From Lactarius indigo (Eukaryota; Basidiomycota; Agaricomycetes; Russulales; Russulaceae), in NCBI GenBank assembly GCA_025766275.1, contig JAFKAC010000008.1, positions 620,001 through 684,000 on the forward strand: 64,000 bases of DNA, written 5' to 3'. The notes under the pieces are model-generated. The model made no database searches, was not told the origin of the DNA, and saw only the letters and a list, made by a program, of their open reading frames with translations. Both the position numbers and the translations under genes were made by a program. Below are positions 12,446 through 24,079 of this stretch, one piece after another. How positions within the stretch are numbered: the stretch's first letter is position 1; each line of letters opens with the position of its first letter.

Positions 12446-12837
12446 CGAGGTTTGGGACCTTCTCACCTTTTCTGTTGTCGGGCTCGAACCCTTGTCTTTG
12501 TCCTTATTTTTGCTGGACGTGTCATCTTAGTATCTATTCGGTTTAGGGCATAGAAACATAGTGTATTTTTTCCTTTCCAGAGGACCTAAACATGGAGGGT
12601 ATACGATTCGGGTTATTGTGAAGGCGACAAAATAAAATGTAGGATCCGGGATAATAAAGTGTGCGACGTCTGCCGCGACGAAAGATGAGAATACAGTCAG
12701 ACGATAAGTGGATGGTAAGGCTACAAGAAACTAGTGATACAGCAATCGGGGAAACGATACATAGTCAAATCTGAAGGAACAATTCTGTGGGGGGGTGATG
12801 ACGAAATTGTTGGATGGATTTATTGTCGACAAATTCC
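12446..12837. other. convergent 3' region
   Basis: About 390 bp between the stop codons of the condensin gene (plus) and a small minus-strand gene. AATAAA-like signals occur near 12632 (ACAAAATAAAATG) and 12655. No gene seen. Confidence 0.5.
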
Positions 12838-13234
12838 TCAACGGAACTTGCCCTTCCACGCGGACCAAACGGCGTCAAAGCGCCTGTTCTTGCGAGAGGA
12901 CAGCTCGCTGAACTCATCGTACGCCTTCTGGGGGAGCTCGAGGACGTCGTGGGGGATAGCCATGGCGGCATCGTCGTCAAAGATGGTGAGGAGGTCGTTC
13001 GAGTCGATGCGAGCACATGGCGCATCCGACACGAGGAACGTGCGCTCGCTCGACGGGGTAAATGTGTAAACGTCCAAGTAGCGTTCACACTCGTCGTGTG
13101 GACGTGATGCTGAATGTCAGGAAAGAAAAGTCAGTATTGAAAGACGACGACTAACGACTGGCTGGCTCCTTACCTTGCACGACCATAACCCGACGCTGAA
13201 CGAGAGCAACCGCGACAGAACCGTAACTCAGCAT
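12838..13234 (-). CDS. small conserved-looking protein, function unknown
   Basis: Two minus-strand exons, 13234-13174 and 13109-12838, join in frame across a 64-nt GT-AG intron to give 110 residues. The protein starts MLSYGSVAVALVQRRVMVV, has a cysteine in HDECERYLDVY, an acidic segment LLTIFDDDAA and a basic end WSAWKGKFR. The codons look real (open frame, clean splice sites), but I do not recognise the family. The start lies about 20 bp from a CCCTAACCCT-type box on the minus strand. It is convergent with the condensin gene. Confidence 0.55.
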
Positions 13235-16200
13235 GGTAAGAATTGGATGAGGGTTAGGGCGCGTTGGTGGTTACTGGTTTGGGTTGCAGTGCTCCTAGCA
13301 GCGAGGGAGGGATCGAAAAGATATGAGACGCTCGAAAGACGAATTGGCATACCATGCTTCTGGGGCATTGGCTTTAAGCAGGTCTGAGGGTTATTGTCCC
13401 GCAAACCGTTCAAGGAGCGTTATCTCGACAAAGACAATAAGAGTCCCCTTTTGGTCAACAAACAAAAGCAGCATCCACAAAGGGACGCGCCCACGTGATT
13501 CGAAAATACAACGGACATGCGACGAACAAAAGGCCCGGCTGGCTCTTTCTTTATCTTTCTGTCATACATAAATGGAGAAAGTGCTTATTGTATATGGACG
13601 AGTCATAGAACACAAAGGGGGCCGCAATCGGATTTTTCATTCACTGCGGCCATCAAATAAAGGTATGGGATTCAATCAAGCTTGATCAAGCAAACATCAG
13701 TGATTAGACGGTGTCAGTAAGGAAATTGTGGTCCTGCTCGCGAGAAAAAATTCCCCAATCCACCTAACCGCACACTCTCGGGCTCCATTAGGCAAGACAC
13801 GAACTTACGGGAACAGTGCGGGTGCCACGGTCGAGTGGATCATACAGTACACCTACAGAAGGAACCCTGATGAACTAGGACAGAAGATTCGTCCTGTGTC
13901 GAACGAGCGCCGATGTAATGTCCTTCTCACGCATGGGCGGATGGATGGGATCAGGCCTATCAGGCACTGTGCCGGATGTGCTTATTGAAGACAGAAGCAG
14001 CTGACATGTCGACACTTCGGCCTCTCGAAATCAGACGAATGGAAGCCCTCGCATTCATGGCTAACGGCGGGCGCACGGATACCCACCGCTTTGTACAATA
14101 CACCGCGCGCAATGCGTCCTTCCGTCAGATACGCCGCGTCCGGTGATCGTGTAACTTTCAATGATGATGGCAGGGATGATCGCCCGTTAGCTGACCCGGC
14201 ACACGCGATGCGGAAGTGCGGTCCCGAGCGACACAGGGTGCTAGACGAGACCAAATACCCGCTGGTTAGACGGGGTAACATACAAGCTTTTTCGATCGTG
14301 GGTGCCACCAATCAAGGGCGGTGTCTGCCTGGATCGGGGATGTGGTCAGTGCGTGTTGCTGGAGTACGGCGCTCCAGGACACGTTGCGACATGTGATCTC
14401 CACCGAAGGAGGTTATGCACAGGAGGAGCCCCGTATGGCTAAGGGGGAGGGGGACGCCTGCTCGGTTGATGGATAACTCAAGCGTCCATCATCCCGAGAG
14501 GACGGCATTGGGACCGAATTCACGCGAACACACGCGGGAGCCCGACCTGAACTAGCGCGCGGCGCAAACATAATGGAAATCAGGCGACGACATGGACCGA
14601 TTATGGTAGGCTCGCAACCGTCAACCGATACCGTAGTAACGTCGGGTCGAGGATTGCGTCTCATGACCCTAATAATGGAACAGCCTTCAGCGCGGCGAAT
14701 TGACCGACCCGAAGCGGCGTGTTGGTGCCATTGAAAAAGCCTACGTTCGCCGCCCCAAAGCGATGAGCAGCGGTGCATAACGACACACAAGTCCGCGCCG
14801 CCTGGCAGGCACGAGGAATGAGAAATAAAAATAAAAGTGGCGTTTTGCGGTGCGATGACAATTCGGCGCACAGCAACAGTACCTAGCCCTGCAAGTCCAG
14901 ACCCGAAGCGCACGCCGTGCGGCAGTTGGAAGAGGCGGGAGCGAATGAGGGTGCAGGAGCTGCAACAGCCTCGTACAGTCAGGCATGAGGGAAATCAGAC
15001 CAATCAGGCCTTATCTTTGAACGATTTTGGCAACCAACATGACACGAACGTCACGAGCGGAGGCGGTGCTGTAGGGCTCATTCGGTGTTCGCCGCGCGCG
15101 TGGCACGGGTCTGGTCTTCTTCCAGTCAATTAACTAACATGCGAGATTTGATGTTCCACAAAGACGGACCAGGTGGGGCACGGGGCACCAAGGTTGGCAC
15201 CGAACCTGGCGTCTCGAAACGATGAGCAGGGGGGAAATTGGAAGAAGTATAGCTTAACGCCACACGGTTTGTCTGCGATCGGGCCAGCCCGCCGCTCGGG
15301 CGCCCGTACAGAATGGAACCCCATCGCGAGCGCCCATGTCCACGTCCCGAACCAAGCCGATCGTCGCCTGGCACTGGCACTGGCACACGCTCGGGCACGC
15401 CAAGCGCCACGCTCATCATCCCTACATACCCTTCCCCCACCCCCCTTCGTCATTTCATTTGCGCCAATTGGCTAGCGCTCGGTGTTCGTAGACGCGAAAG
15501 GGTAGAGAGATTGCAGTTCGTGGTCCCGGTCAGGACACGTTCCGCCTGCGCGATCAGCCGAACAAACCCTCGGAGCAAGTACTTTGCGGCCTGCGCGCAC
15601 GTCGACGAAAATAGACTCAAAGTGTGAGAAGTTGAGAACAGGGCAGTGGGCACAGCACGGGTGACGTCGCAATATACCGCACCAAAACTTGCTATGATAG
15701 GACGCACGGACCTTCCCTCATCTTCATCTCCTCCCCTCGTCTCCTTCCCGGCAGGCGGCGAAATTCATATTCGCGTATCATTATAATATCATTTACCATA
15801 CGTTCTTCGTTTTTCTTTTTCAAGTTACCTGTGACCCACGAAAGGGGTTTCCACGTTTCGGATCCACTGGCACCCTCGCTTATCTCCTTTCGAATGACCT
15901 GGAACATAAACGTTAGTCTCTAAGTTTGTGCAAACCCGGGTAAGGAAGGTGTGGAGGAGCGGCGGGGGAAAAGTAGGGTCCTGTTCATGTACACTATAGC
16001 GTTTTGGTTTTACAAGTTGCGCATTGATTCCGCCGCCGATTTGCTTCCGTGACGGTGTGTGCGATGTCACCGTGCTCTCACATCCACCGCATTCGTGAAT
16101 AAATCAAATCAAGACAAGTCGGAGACCAGTGCGTGGAATAAATGAGATGCCTCTCCGCACCGCCCGTCCTTGATGTTCCGTTAGGACGTCGCGTCCGCTG

Positions 16201-16646
16201 ACCACGCGGTGCTCATTTACAGTATAATGCGTTGTAAAAGGGTACAGGGTACTGGATTTCTGTTCCGCGTGTTCTTCGCGGAAGGGACCCTCTTTTCTCA
16301 CCTCACTGGGCACAAGCCACCCTCAAGCGCCTATTCTGGCTGTGCTCATATACGATCCGCCCAGACCGGAAACAGAAGGGGCGAGTAATGTTGGCAAGAC
16401 ATAAGAGTTTCTTTAGTTCGTTAGTAAAGATGATACAATGGAACGGTCAACGTTACGACAACAGCGGCTACACAGCTTCGAGGTACAGAAAGATCAGGCG
16501 ACAACCGGTCGTATAGATCAGATGAGCAATGGGCGAGTAGGACGAGAAAAGGTGATGTAGAGCGCGCGACAGATGGGAAAAAATTTACTTGATGCGTGCA
16601 GTCCAAGAAAGCAAAGTGAAAGGGAAGATACGTCACAGTAGCGTAC
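13235..16646. other. 3.4-kb gene-poor stretch
   Basis: No frame here has a recognisable motif or a consistent splice structure on either strand. The longest frame (14913-14413, minus, 166 codons) has no family-like pattern and a composition typical of chance frames in GC-rich DNA. I saw no tRNA, 5S or transposase signature. Confidence 0.45.
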
Positions 16647-18001
16647 TCATGAACGGGGCCGGACAAGTTGGAGCTGCGCTTGCCAACTACCCTTGGAAAC
16701 GTGATCCAGTCTCACGAGCACCAGGTCGAATACGTCGATCTTCCCGGGCCCAACGAGCCAAGCCGCATCCCCGTCCTCTTCCATTTGTCGGCCTTTGTGT
16801 TCCTGAAGTTACCCGTGAGAACCCGAGTTACTCATTGTGACTCGAAATGACACCCACCTGAATAAAGCGGGCAACGGACTTTGCGACGTTCTTCGCTAGT
16901 TTCGCGCGTGTGATAGGCCCGGGGGGGTTGCGGAAATCTCTAGTAGGGATTTGACGGCTCCAGGGTTGATAACCCGGCCACTGGTATACATAGCGTCAGG
17001 ACCAGACGTGTAACAAAATCGGGCTGTGGCGAGCACGACTTACGTTGATGCGAACTGAGATGGAGGGGCCACGCTCTTGGAACATCGGTTCGTCGCGTGA
17101 AACAAGCCGTGCAAAGCGACCGTGCATCGCGTCTTTCAACGGAATCCCTTCCTCGTCGGGCTTTTGCATGTAGAAGTGGATTGATGGCTCCAAGTTGACT
17201 TCATCGACGTAGCGACGTCTGTCACTCGAGGTGTGGGGTTTGTACCGCTTCTGTGGCACCATGGGACCTCGTTGGAATTGGCTAAGAGGAAGGAAGTGCT
17301 CCGGCTCTGGTGATGGATTCTGTAGGTAGGAGATCGGTTAGGTTGGAAATTATGAAGAAACGAGCGAAATACGAACTGGTTTGGGAATAGTCCACGGAGG
17401 GTGCTGAGATCCATAAGGGGAGACGGGGGTTGAGGGGCTAAACACGGGAAAAGTGTCATGTGTGTTGCCGAGATTGAGAGCCGGGGTGGGAGGTGTTACA
17501 GCCAGCAGACTCGGAGAAGAGGAGTAGCCGGGTTGAGATGGCGAGACGAAGCCAGGGGTAAGTGGCGTGGAAGAATTTGGGGAGGATAGACCGTGAGTGT
17601 TTAAGTGCGATAGAGGGACAGTGGTATCAATATTTATGGAGGGTATGTGGTTGTGCATGTTGTTGTCCAACGAAAACGCATTTTCGTCGTAGGGCAGTTC
17701 ACCGAAAATGGGGGACGGGGCAGGTAGTTCCGAAGGAGGAATCACATCCAATTCCCAGTCATCGATAGATGGAGACCACTAGTGGTAAGTCAAGAGTAAG
17801 TGGATGGGTATAGGGATGATAGGCATGGGAAGAACTACCTGCTGCGCGTCTTGGCCGCCACCAACCGGAAACGAGTCAGACTGAGGGTGGTGAGCGCCAG
17901 TCTAGAAACAAAAAGGGCGTGTGGCGACATACCTCAGGCGACATGAAAAGAAGAGACGAATCGTCGTAGTGGGGATAGAAGTAGGACTCGCGTTCGGACA
18001 T
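16647..18001 (-). CDS. unnamed VPQ/WPGY/GSW family protein, copy D (longest member)
   Basis: Six minus-strand exons: 18001-17933, 17901-17839, 17778-17377, 17319-17044, 16980-16858 (123 nt) and 16802-16647, all phase 0, giving 362 residues. Residues 1-180 are disordered and Ser/Pro-rich (MSERESYFYPHYDDSSLLF, PSPIFGELPYDENAFSLD, TPLTPGFVSPSQP). The C-terminal half holds the family core: MVPQKRYKPH, EVNLEPSIHFYM, EEGIPLKDAMHGR, SISVRIN, then exon 5 WPGYQPWSRQIPTRDFRNPP...ITRAKLAKNVAKSVARFI, then WLVGPGKIDVFDL and HVSKGSWQAQLQL. The frame is fully intact. The gene diverges from LEO1 across about 720 bp. The long N-terminus and strong core make this the likely founder gene. Role unknown; a nuclear regulator is only a guess. 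Confidence 0.85.
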
Positions 18002-18672
18002 TCCTTGATTTTGAACGCGGAGAGAACGCTAGGATGCTCGTGGCGGAAACGTGATTGGAGGGTAGATTGCTGAGGGAAAAGGGAAAGGAACCCAAGGGGG
18101 AAGAGGGTGAGTAGACAGGGTTTAAAACGAGTCAGTTAGAGGTGCTGATGGCGGAGTCTTTTGGGGGGGTCCTAAAGGTGGCCTTTAAAGGATTCTGGAG
18201 GAGGCAGGTAATGATGCATAGGACAAGGCACACAGAGACAAATAGAAGGATTCGAGCAAGCAGTTCTGGTTCCTGGGCGCAGGCCTTAGATCCATCAGAT
18301 TTAGCCAGGATCTGCTCTGGCTCGGACTTTGGCTAAGAACGGGCGTAACAAGGTAGAATTTCGAACGGTGGTCAGGTGTCTGGTGTCTGCCGAGAGGCAT
18401 GCAAGTCCCCAAAGTGAGGGACTAGAACATCTAAGATTGGTCGAATGAGGATACGATGGGCGGCGAGGTGAGTTGAATGGCGCCTAATAGCCGTCGATAC
18501 CGGAGGAGGGATGCAAGAAAGAAGCATGTCGGCGTGGGTACATGCCATTTATTCGGGGGACGAAAGTTTTGTTGGCGTTGGGCGACACTGGCGCAAGGGC
18601 GGGAGATGCGGTGCTGTGCGGTGGTGCGGTGCTTGCCAGCGGTGTGGACGCACTCCGCGTTACCGATACGTG
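18002..18672. other. divergent promoter region between copy D and LEO1
   Basis: About 670 bp between two divergent start codons. No coding sequence seen. It presumably holds both promoters and 5' UTRs. Confidence 0.5.
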
Positions 18673-18678
18673 ACGCGT
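18673..18678 (+). promoter_or_regulatory. single ACGCGT box before LEO1
   Basis: One ACGCGT hexamer within GTGACGCGTGAC, 46 bp before the LEO1 start. A single copy can arise by chance, so this is weak evidence for MBF control. Confidence 0.3.
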
Positions 18679-18723
18679 GACCCATCCGTCGTTGCGCGTT
18701 GGCCGTGCTCAAGCTACTGGCAA

Positions 18724-20423
18724 ATGTCTTCCCTCGCTGGAGCTCTTCTCGATGTCGACATGCAGCCGGCAGAAGCTGCCACAGAACCCTACGTCAAGCA
18801 AGATGAAGAGATGGGCGACCTCTTTGGTGAAGATTCTAACGTAGACTATGTTCACCACACTTGGGGGTCAGTCCTTTTCCAACCCTTACTCCCAACTCTC
18901 ATCTTCATACCCTTGTACCAACCAGCGAGACCCAACAGGTTTCAGCAGCTCCAAGCGCTCCGGAATCGAGTTACTCTTCCCCCGTCTCTCCACCGCCCCC
19001 GGACGATGGTTTGTCCTCGCCGGACAGGAAAAGAAGGCAGGCTTTAGAGTACGAAGAAGACGAAGAACCCAATCCGATAATTGAGCATCGCCTTGAGGCC
19101 TCAGTCTCGATTCCCAATATCCCACTCCCAAAGAGTTCCGACGGACAAGTGCGTACCCCGGCAATACTACTTCCTCACGCTCACCCTTTCCACAGCATTG
19201 GGTTATTCGTATGCCCAATTTTGTCAAGGTGGATTCCAAGCCGTTCCATCCAGATACATACGTTGGACCAGAGCACGAGGACGACTTTGCTGGTGGTACT
19301 CACGAACGCGACATGGGCATTAAACTCCGCGTTGAGAATACAGTCCGTTGGCGCTGGGTTAAAGACAAAGACGGTCAGGATGTCGGTCTTCTTTTTCCAA
19401 TTCACCCTATTACATGGAGCTGAAATGCGCTTCTACCCGTAGCGTCGTCAATCCAATGCGCATGCCATCCGGTGGTCAGACGGCTCTATGAGTCTCCGAC
19501 TAGGAAAAGAGTACTTTGACATCAACCAAGTAATTGATAGCTCTGGTTCCGCTCATCGGCAGGCTTTTGGTTCTGGTTCTCAGAACTCTCAGTCTCAGTC
19601 CCAGGGGGCGCCCGTGCCACCCCCCGGAAAGGCACATGGCCTCACCTATCTCGTTGCACAGCATAAACGGGCAGAGATCCTACAAGCCGAAGCGGCGATT
19701 ACGGGCTTCCTCACCCTGCGCCCAACTGACATGCAGTCCGAAACCCATCGTCTGGTCGTTCGCGCAGTTGGTCAGAAACACAGCAAGGTGGCCCGTTTAC
19801 GCATGGCACCGGATAGGGACCCCGAACGCGAGAAACAAGAACTCATCCGCTCCGCCGCCGTCAAGAAGCCACGCAATCCACGTGGCGAGGATGGGGGCAG
19901 TGGTGGTGGGACCCGCCGCCGCCGTACCCAAAGCGGTGGACGACGGCGGTCCGGAGGCGACATGGACATATGGAGCGACGATGATGAGCCCGCGTATGAC
20001 GCGTACGGGAACGACGACGAGGACGGGCGTAGTCCTAAGAAGCGCCGCGCGCGCGAACCAGAAGAACGGCGCGGGGGCGATTACCAGCCAGACGACTTTG
20101 TGGTTGCGGATTCGGACGAGGATGAAGCAGGCGCCCGTGGTTCTGATGATGGCGCCCGTCGTAAGAAGAGCGCCCACGAAGAAGTGGAAGAAGATGTTTT
20201 GGACAAGCTCGACGCCCAGATCAGCCAACAGGAAGCTGATCGGAAAAAACGACGGGAAGAGGAGGAAGGGCAAGAGCCTCCGGTGGAAGGCGATCAGGCT
20301 GGCGAAGCCGCGATGGATATCGAGAGCGAAGATGCCGAAGAGGAGGAGGAATTTCGGGTAAGACGGGTCGGTGGCACACGTACACGCAAGGCCGTCGCGG
20401 GGTTCGATGAAGAGGATGAATGA
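18724..20423 (+). CDS. LEO1: Paf1 complex subunit Leo1
   Basis: Four exons (18724-18866, 18926-19148, 19196-19381, 19443-20423) give 510 residues. Leo1 is part of the Paf1 complex, which travels with RNA polymerase II and promotes H2B ubiquitination and H3K4/K36 methylation. Visible: acidic N-terminus (QDEEMGDLFGEDSNVDY), then the Leo1 domain WVIRMPNFVKVDSKPFHPD, KLRVENTVRWRW, SNAHAIRWSDGSMSLRLG, a helix around residue 240 and FLTLRPTDMQSETHR; then RDPEREKQELIRSA. The C-terminal third is low-complexity acid/base (IWSDDDEP, PKKRRAREPEE, EDAEEEEEFRVRR) and ends AGFDEEDE. All junctions are in frame. Confidence 0.95.
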
Positions 20424-20613
20424 TGCCGTTCAATTCATTAACACAACGGTAGAGACGCGTGGGCAACTTGCTCCTATCGTACATTCAGTCATCTACTCAA
20501 AATCACATTCAATGCTTAGTGACACGGCCAAATTTTGGATACGTTGGCACTGGGCACCCTGCCTCGTGTATCTACTACAAATATGGCACCCGGGCACGTC
20601 ACGAACCACTCCA

Positions 20614-22856
20614 TCACAGCCCCACGTGTTCGTCTGCCCTGAATGTGTCAACGACCGCCTTGTTCTCGGAATTGTTGTGAAGCAAATTGCGCAGCGCAAA
20701 GAGGGCATGTTCCCGTAGGTCTGAAAAAAAAAGGGTTGTCCACAGTTAGTCCGCCGAAACGTAACGTGTGCGTGCATGTGTACAACAATACCGGAGCCCT
20801 GGGCGCCAGTCCCGCCGTGTGCCACGCCACAGCACGCGAGCTGATGCATCAAAAAAAGGAAATATGACTTACAGGGGTTCCTGTCATCAATAACACACAA
20901 ATTGAGCACGACCGGAATGCCTCCGCACAAACGTACACGGTCTTGCATCGCCTTGTTATTGTAGCATAGAATCCCGAGTAGTCTCACGAGGTCTCTTTTG
21001 AGATAACTAAAGCCCGCTTCGCCCGCAGACTGCGCAGGAACCACTCCACCACCATTCCCGTGTTGTGGGTATGACGGCTTGACCTTCCCAAAATTGATAC
21101 GGGGTAAAAAGGCGTCGAATGCGCGCAGAGTTTCTAAAACGAGCACTGTGTCACCATGCTTATGCTCAGGACACAGACCCAAAGAACTTTCCAAACCTAG
21201 CAGGGACTCAATAAAGCCACTTCCGGTGGAGCTCCGGGAGCCGGAAATTGCGTCAATGCAAGGAAGAGTCACACTGACTAGGCCCGGATCCGTTGTTACC
21301 CCACCCCCATTCTCCCGCTCCGCAAGCGTGATTGACGAGAGGCTGGTCGATAAGAGCACTAATGCGATACACACACTAGAAAGTTGCAGATCCACCGCGC
21401 CACTGGATGACCGTCGCGTGGAGCCGCCACTATCCCGTATGTCGGTTGTGGCTCTCGGCTCAGGGGACGGCGTGCCAGTGACCTGCTGAATGGCGCGGCA
21501 CCCGTTTTCTGCCTGGAAAAGAAACACGGACGCAAGAAAAACTGCCAAATTGCGAAGGTGGTCGCCCTCGTCCAGAAACGAGGCGGGGACGGATTGCAAA
21601 AACGAGTCTACCAGCTTCAGGAGTGTCGTTTGACTTGGAGAGATGACCTCATCTTGCCTATCGGGGAAGTAAGAACCGGAACACAAAATCGCCCGAGAGC
21701 TGAACGTGACCGCGCGTACATAGACGTCCGACGGTAAATTTCTGGAAAGAGATCCAGTTGAAAGAGCCTCGAGAAGAGCCCGTATCTGGCAAAGCGCGTT
21801 AGACTAGTAGGACAACTTGAGAGAATGGACATATACCCCAACTCAAAGACCTTGCCTTCATCCCCTGATTCGGGATGGTCCAAAAGGCCTTCGAGCCTAT
21901 CTAGAATGGAAACGCATACGCGGACTCCGATACTCGTGGTAGCTAGTGCATACCTGTTGGGGTTAGGAAGAAGGTTGAGGCCATAACTCGGCGCGTGCGG
22001 ATGTAAATCACCGTACGTACCCTCGCTCGTGACTATTGTAGATACAGTTCATAACAAGAACCAACACGGCCATTAATGAACGCGGGTCAGGTAAGCCCGT
22101 AAGACGGCTGTCCTGGTGTAAAGAAGTCAGACGGGCACAAATACACAGTAAGGGGGTACTATTACATGAGAATGGACTTCTCCTCAGATACCTGCATTTG
22201 CACATCCCAGAACTGGTCAATGAGCTCTTGATTACCAGTAACCAGGTTGGAAAGTGTTTGTGCCAACATCCTAGTAACCGTAAACGCTACATCGATAAGC
22301 ACGCTTGACACTAGAATGGTGCCATTAGGGACGCAGACACCTACTACTCTCATCTCCGTCCTTAGTCCAAGCTGTGTATAGGTAGATGAGCTGGCGTATA
22401 TGTGGCTCTATAATGCTTGGGAAAATTCAATTGGAAGGCTCCGGCCTCGGGGGAACGCGCAGTTGCCTCACAATGCATTTTTTTGGTTGAACGGGACATC
22501 GGCCACAAGATTACGGGTGAACCTGGCAAGGCTGACAACTAGGTATATGTGTTGAGAAGATGTATTGTCCAAGCCGCTTCCCACGGACTGCAGGCGAGTT
22601 AGGTTGCTCCATAACTCGTGGAGCGGCGCCCATATCGGAGGTTGTTGGGAACCTAGTTGTACACTGTATACTAGTTTAAGTGGGTGGGATGTGGGAATAG
22701 GAAAAATAAGAAGAATTACCGAAGAGTCTTGTTCGAGGCAATCTCTTGAGAAAGGTCGTCCAAATCGGCTCTGAGAGCCAAAGAAAATGCACAGATGTCT
22801 GAGTTTAGAGAAGAAAACACCTGAAGCAGCTGTGAGTGCGGGTTTGGAGCGGCCAT
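20614..22856 (-). CDS. ataxin-10 / Ctr86 homologue
   Basis: Eight minus-strand exons (22856-22720, 22663-22472, 22415-22341, 22270-22192, 22112-22021, 21953-21851, 21803-20873, 20720-20614) splice to 571 residues. Helical armadillo-like repeats run throughout: LARFTRNLVADVPFNQ, PHIRQLIYLYTAWTK, MLAQTLSNLVTGNQELI, LMAVLVLVMNCIYNS. The conserved C-terminal ataxin-10 domain reads LVRLLGILCYNNKAMQDRVR, GGIPVVLNLCVIDDRNP and YLREHALFALRNLLHNN. The yeast homologue is Ctr86; the exact biochemical role is not settled in this family. The last exon stops after FRADEHVGL. The start ATG faces the Vma12-like gene across only 106 bp. Confidence 0.9.
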
Positions 22857-22962
22857 GTACAGACACCCCCGTTCCTTGAAGCTATGGCAGACCACACGGC
22901 TCACAGCCCCCTAATAAACCAAGTAGCGGAACGTTCTGCTAACGGCCCGTTATCCGGAAGCC
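22857..22962. promoter_or_regulatory. 106-bp bidirectional promoter
   Basis: The start codons of the ataxin-10 homologue (minus) and the Vma12-like gene (plus) are 106 bp apart and divergent, so both promoters must fall in or overlap this interval. No TATA box stands out. Confidence 0.5.
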
Positions 22963-23644
22963 ATGGCCACCAACAACCTGCTTGTCTCGCTCGAACCACA
23001 CCTTGTCGAAACACTACGCCCTCTCATAGGCTCGACCCCTTCTCATATCTCCGTAGAACTTTCCGCGCTTCTGCCTGATGAGAATTTATCCGCGTCGCAG
23101 TCAGCGACACCGCCGATGATTCCGTACGCCCTTCTTCAGTCTATTTCCAAATGGGCGCGTACAGAGGAGGGAGAAACGGCGCTCAAATCGAGAAAACCCC
23201 CTCTCGACTCATTGGCCTACTCAATGGTTGCATTACTTGCGGGGTCTCGCACGTCCCCCGACAAAAAGTTTCCCACGTTGCCTCGCGTGCCCACTCGCTC
23301 CGAAGGCGTAGCGCGCGAGATCAGCGACAGGCGCGCGATCATTGCTGTACTCAACGCCGTTCTCAGTGTGATTTGTACCGGCGCCGCCGCGTGGTGGGCT
23401 TCACAGCGCACAGGTTGGCGCGACGAATGGGTACGTGACGCCTGCGGTCTTGCTAGGACAGCGAGTGCGCGTGACCCATTTCTGACTCCACTCCCTATTA
23501 TTTCAGAAAGTACTTTTGTCGCTGCTTTCTGCGACTATCGTGGCCATTTCCGAGATTGGTCTCTACATCATATGGGAAACCCGCCGCGAGAAGCGGGGCG
23601 TTCTACACCCTCGGAAGGACCGCCCCCTAGCGTTGGCCCCGTGA
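22963..23644 (+). CDS. VMA12: Vma12/Vph2-like V-ATPase assembly factor
   Basis: Two exons (22963-23430 and 23507-23644) give 201 residues. Family members sit in the ER membrane and help assemble the V0 sector of the vacuolar ATPase. Visible: REISDRRAIIAVLNAVLSV at the first membrane hairpin (CTGAAAWW), then across the intron WKVLLSLLSATIVAISEIG and LYIIWETRREKRG, the classic two-TM end with a basic tail. In the spliced frame the stop follows PLALAP at 23644. A second frame stays open to 23808 and codes for a polar tail (IDDENASLEPAH), so an alternative acceptor or an unseen intron could extend the protein. Confidence 0.85.
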
Positions 23645-24079
23645 AGGACGGCAAGTCCCGCGATATCGACGACGAGAACGCCTCCTTGGAGCCGGCTCAC
23701 CTAGTTCACGCGTCGTCGCAGACGACCTCTTCAGTTGACCCCCATCAACAGATCGACAGGCAAGCACTCCGTCAGCGCGCCAGTGTCAAGCAAAAATTAT
23801 CGGGATAGCATCACGGATCGTTCCTCAGTTACACGCCCTGCTAGTAGTGCTCCTTATAGCACCGGATAAGGTAGCGATGGTGACGGTGCAGATGAGGCTG
23901 TCCTGTCCTGAAACCATTCATTCGGTCGAGGGTACTCCAACTCTTCAAGCTTCAAGCTTCAAGCTCCAAGTGCCGTGTCAGTTTGTCCTTTATTTCCCCG
24001 TTTCCCCCGTTCACTGGTTGCTCTGCGTCACATCGTATACAACATAGCTCTGTCGTCACGCTACACTCAATACTACTCG
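23645..24079. other. convergent 3' region
   Basis: About 435 bp between two convergent genes. It holds the polar tail frame of the Vma12-like gene up to 23808 and a short CTTCAAG triple repeat near 23943-23967. Otherwise nothing. Confidence 0.45.

Noticed and set aside
13250..13262. GGGTTAGGG as telomere or interstitial telomere
   Set aside because: Only a single repeat; unique genes continue on both sides.
14413..14913. 166-codon minus-strand frame in the gene-poor stretch
   Set aside because: No motif, no splice structure, and overlapping frames of similar length on the same DNA; looks like a chance GC-rich frame.
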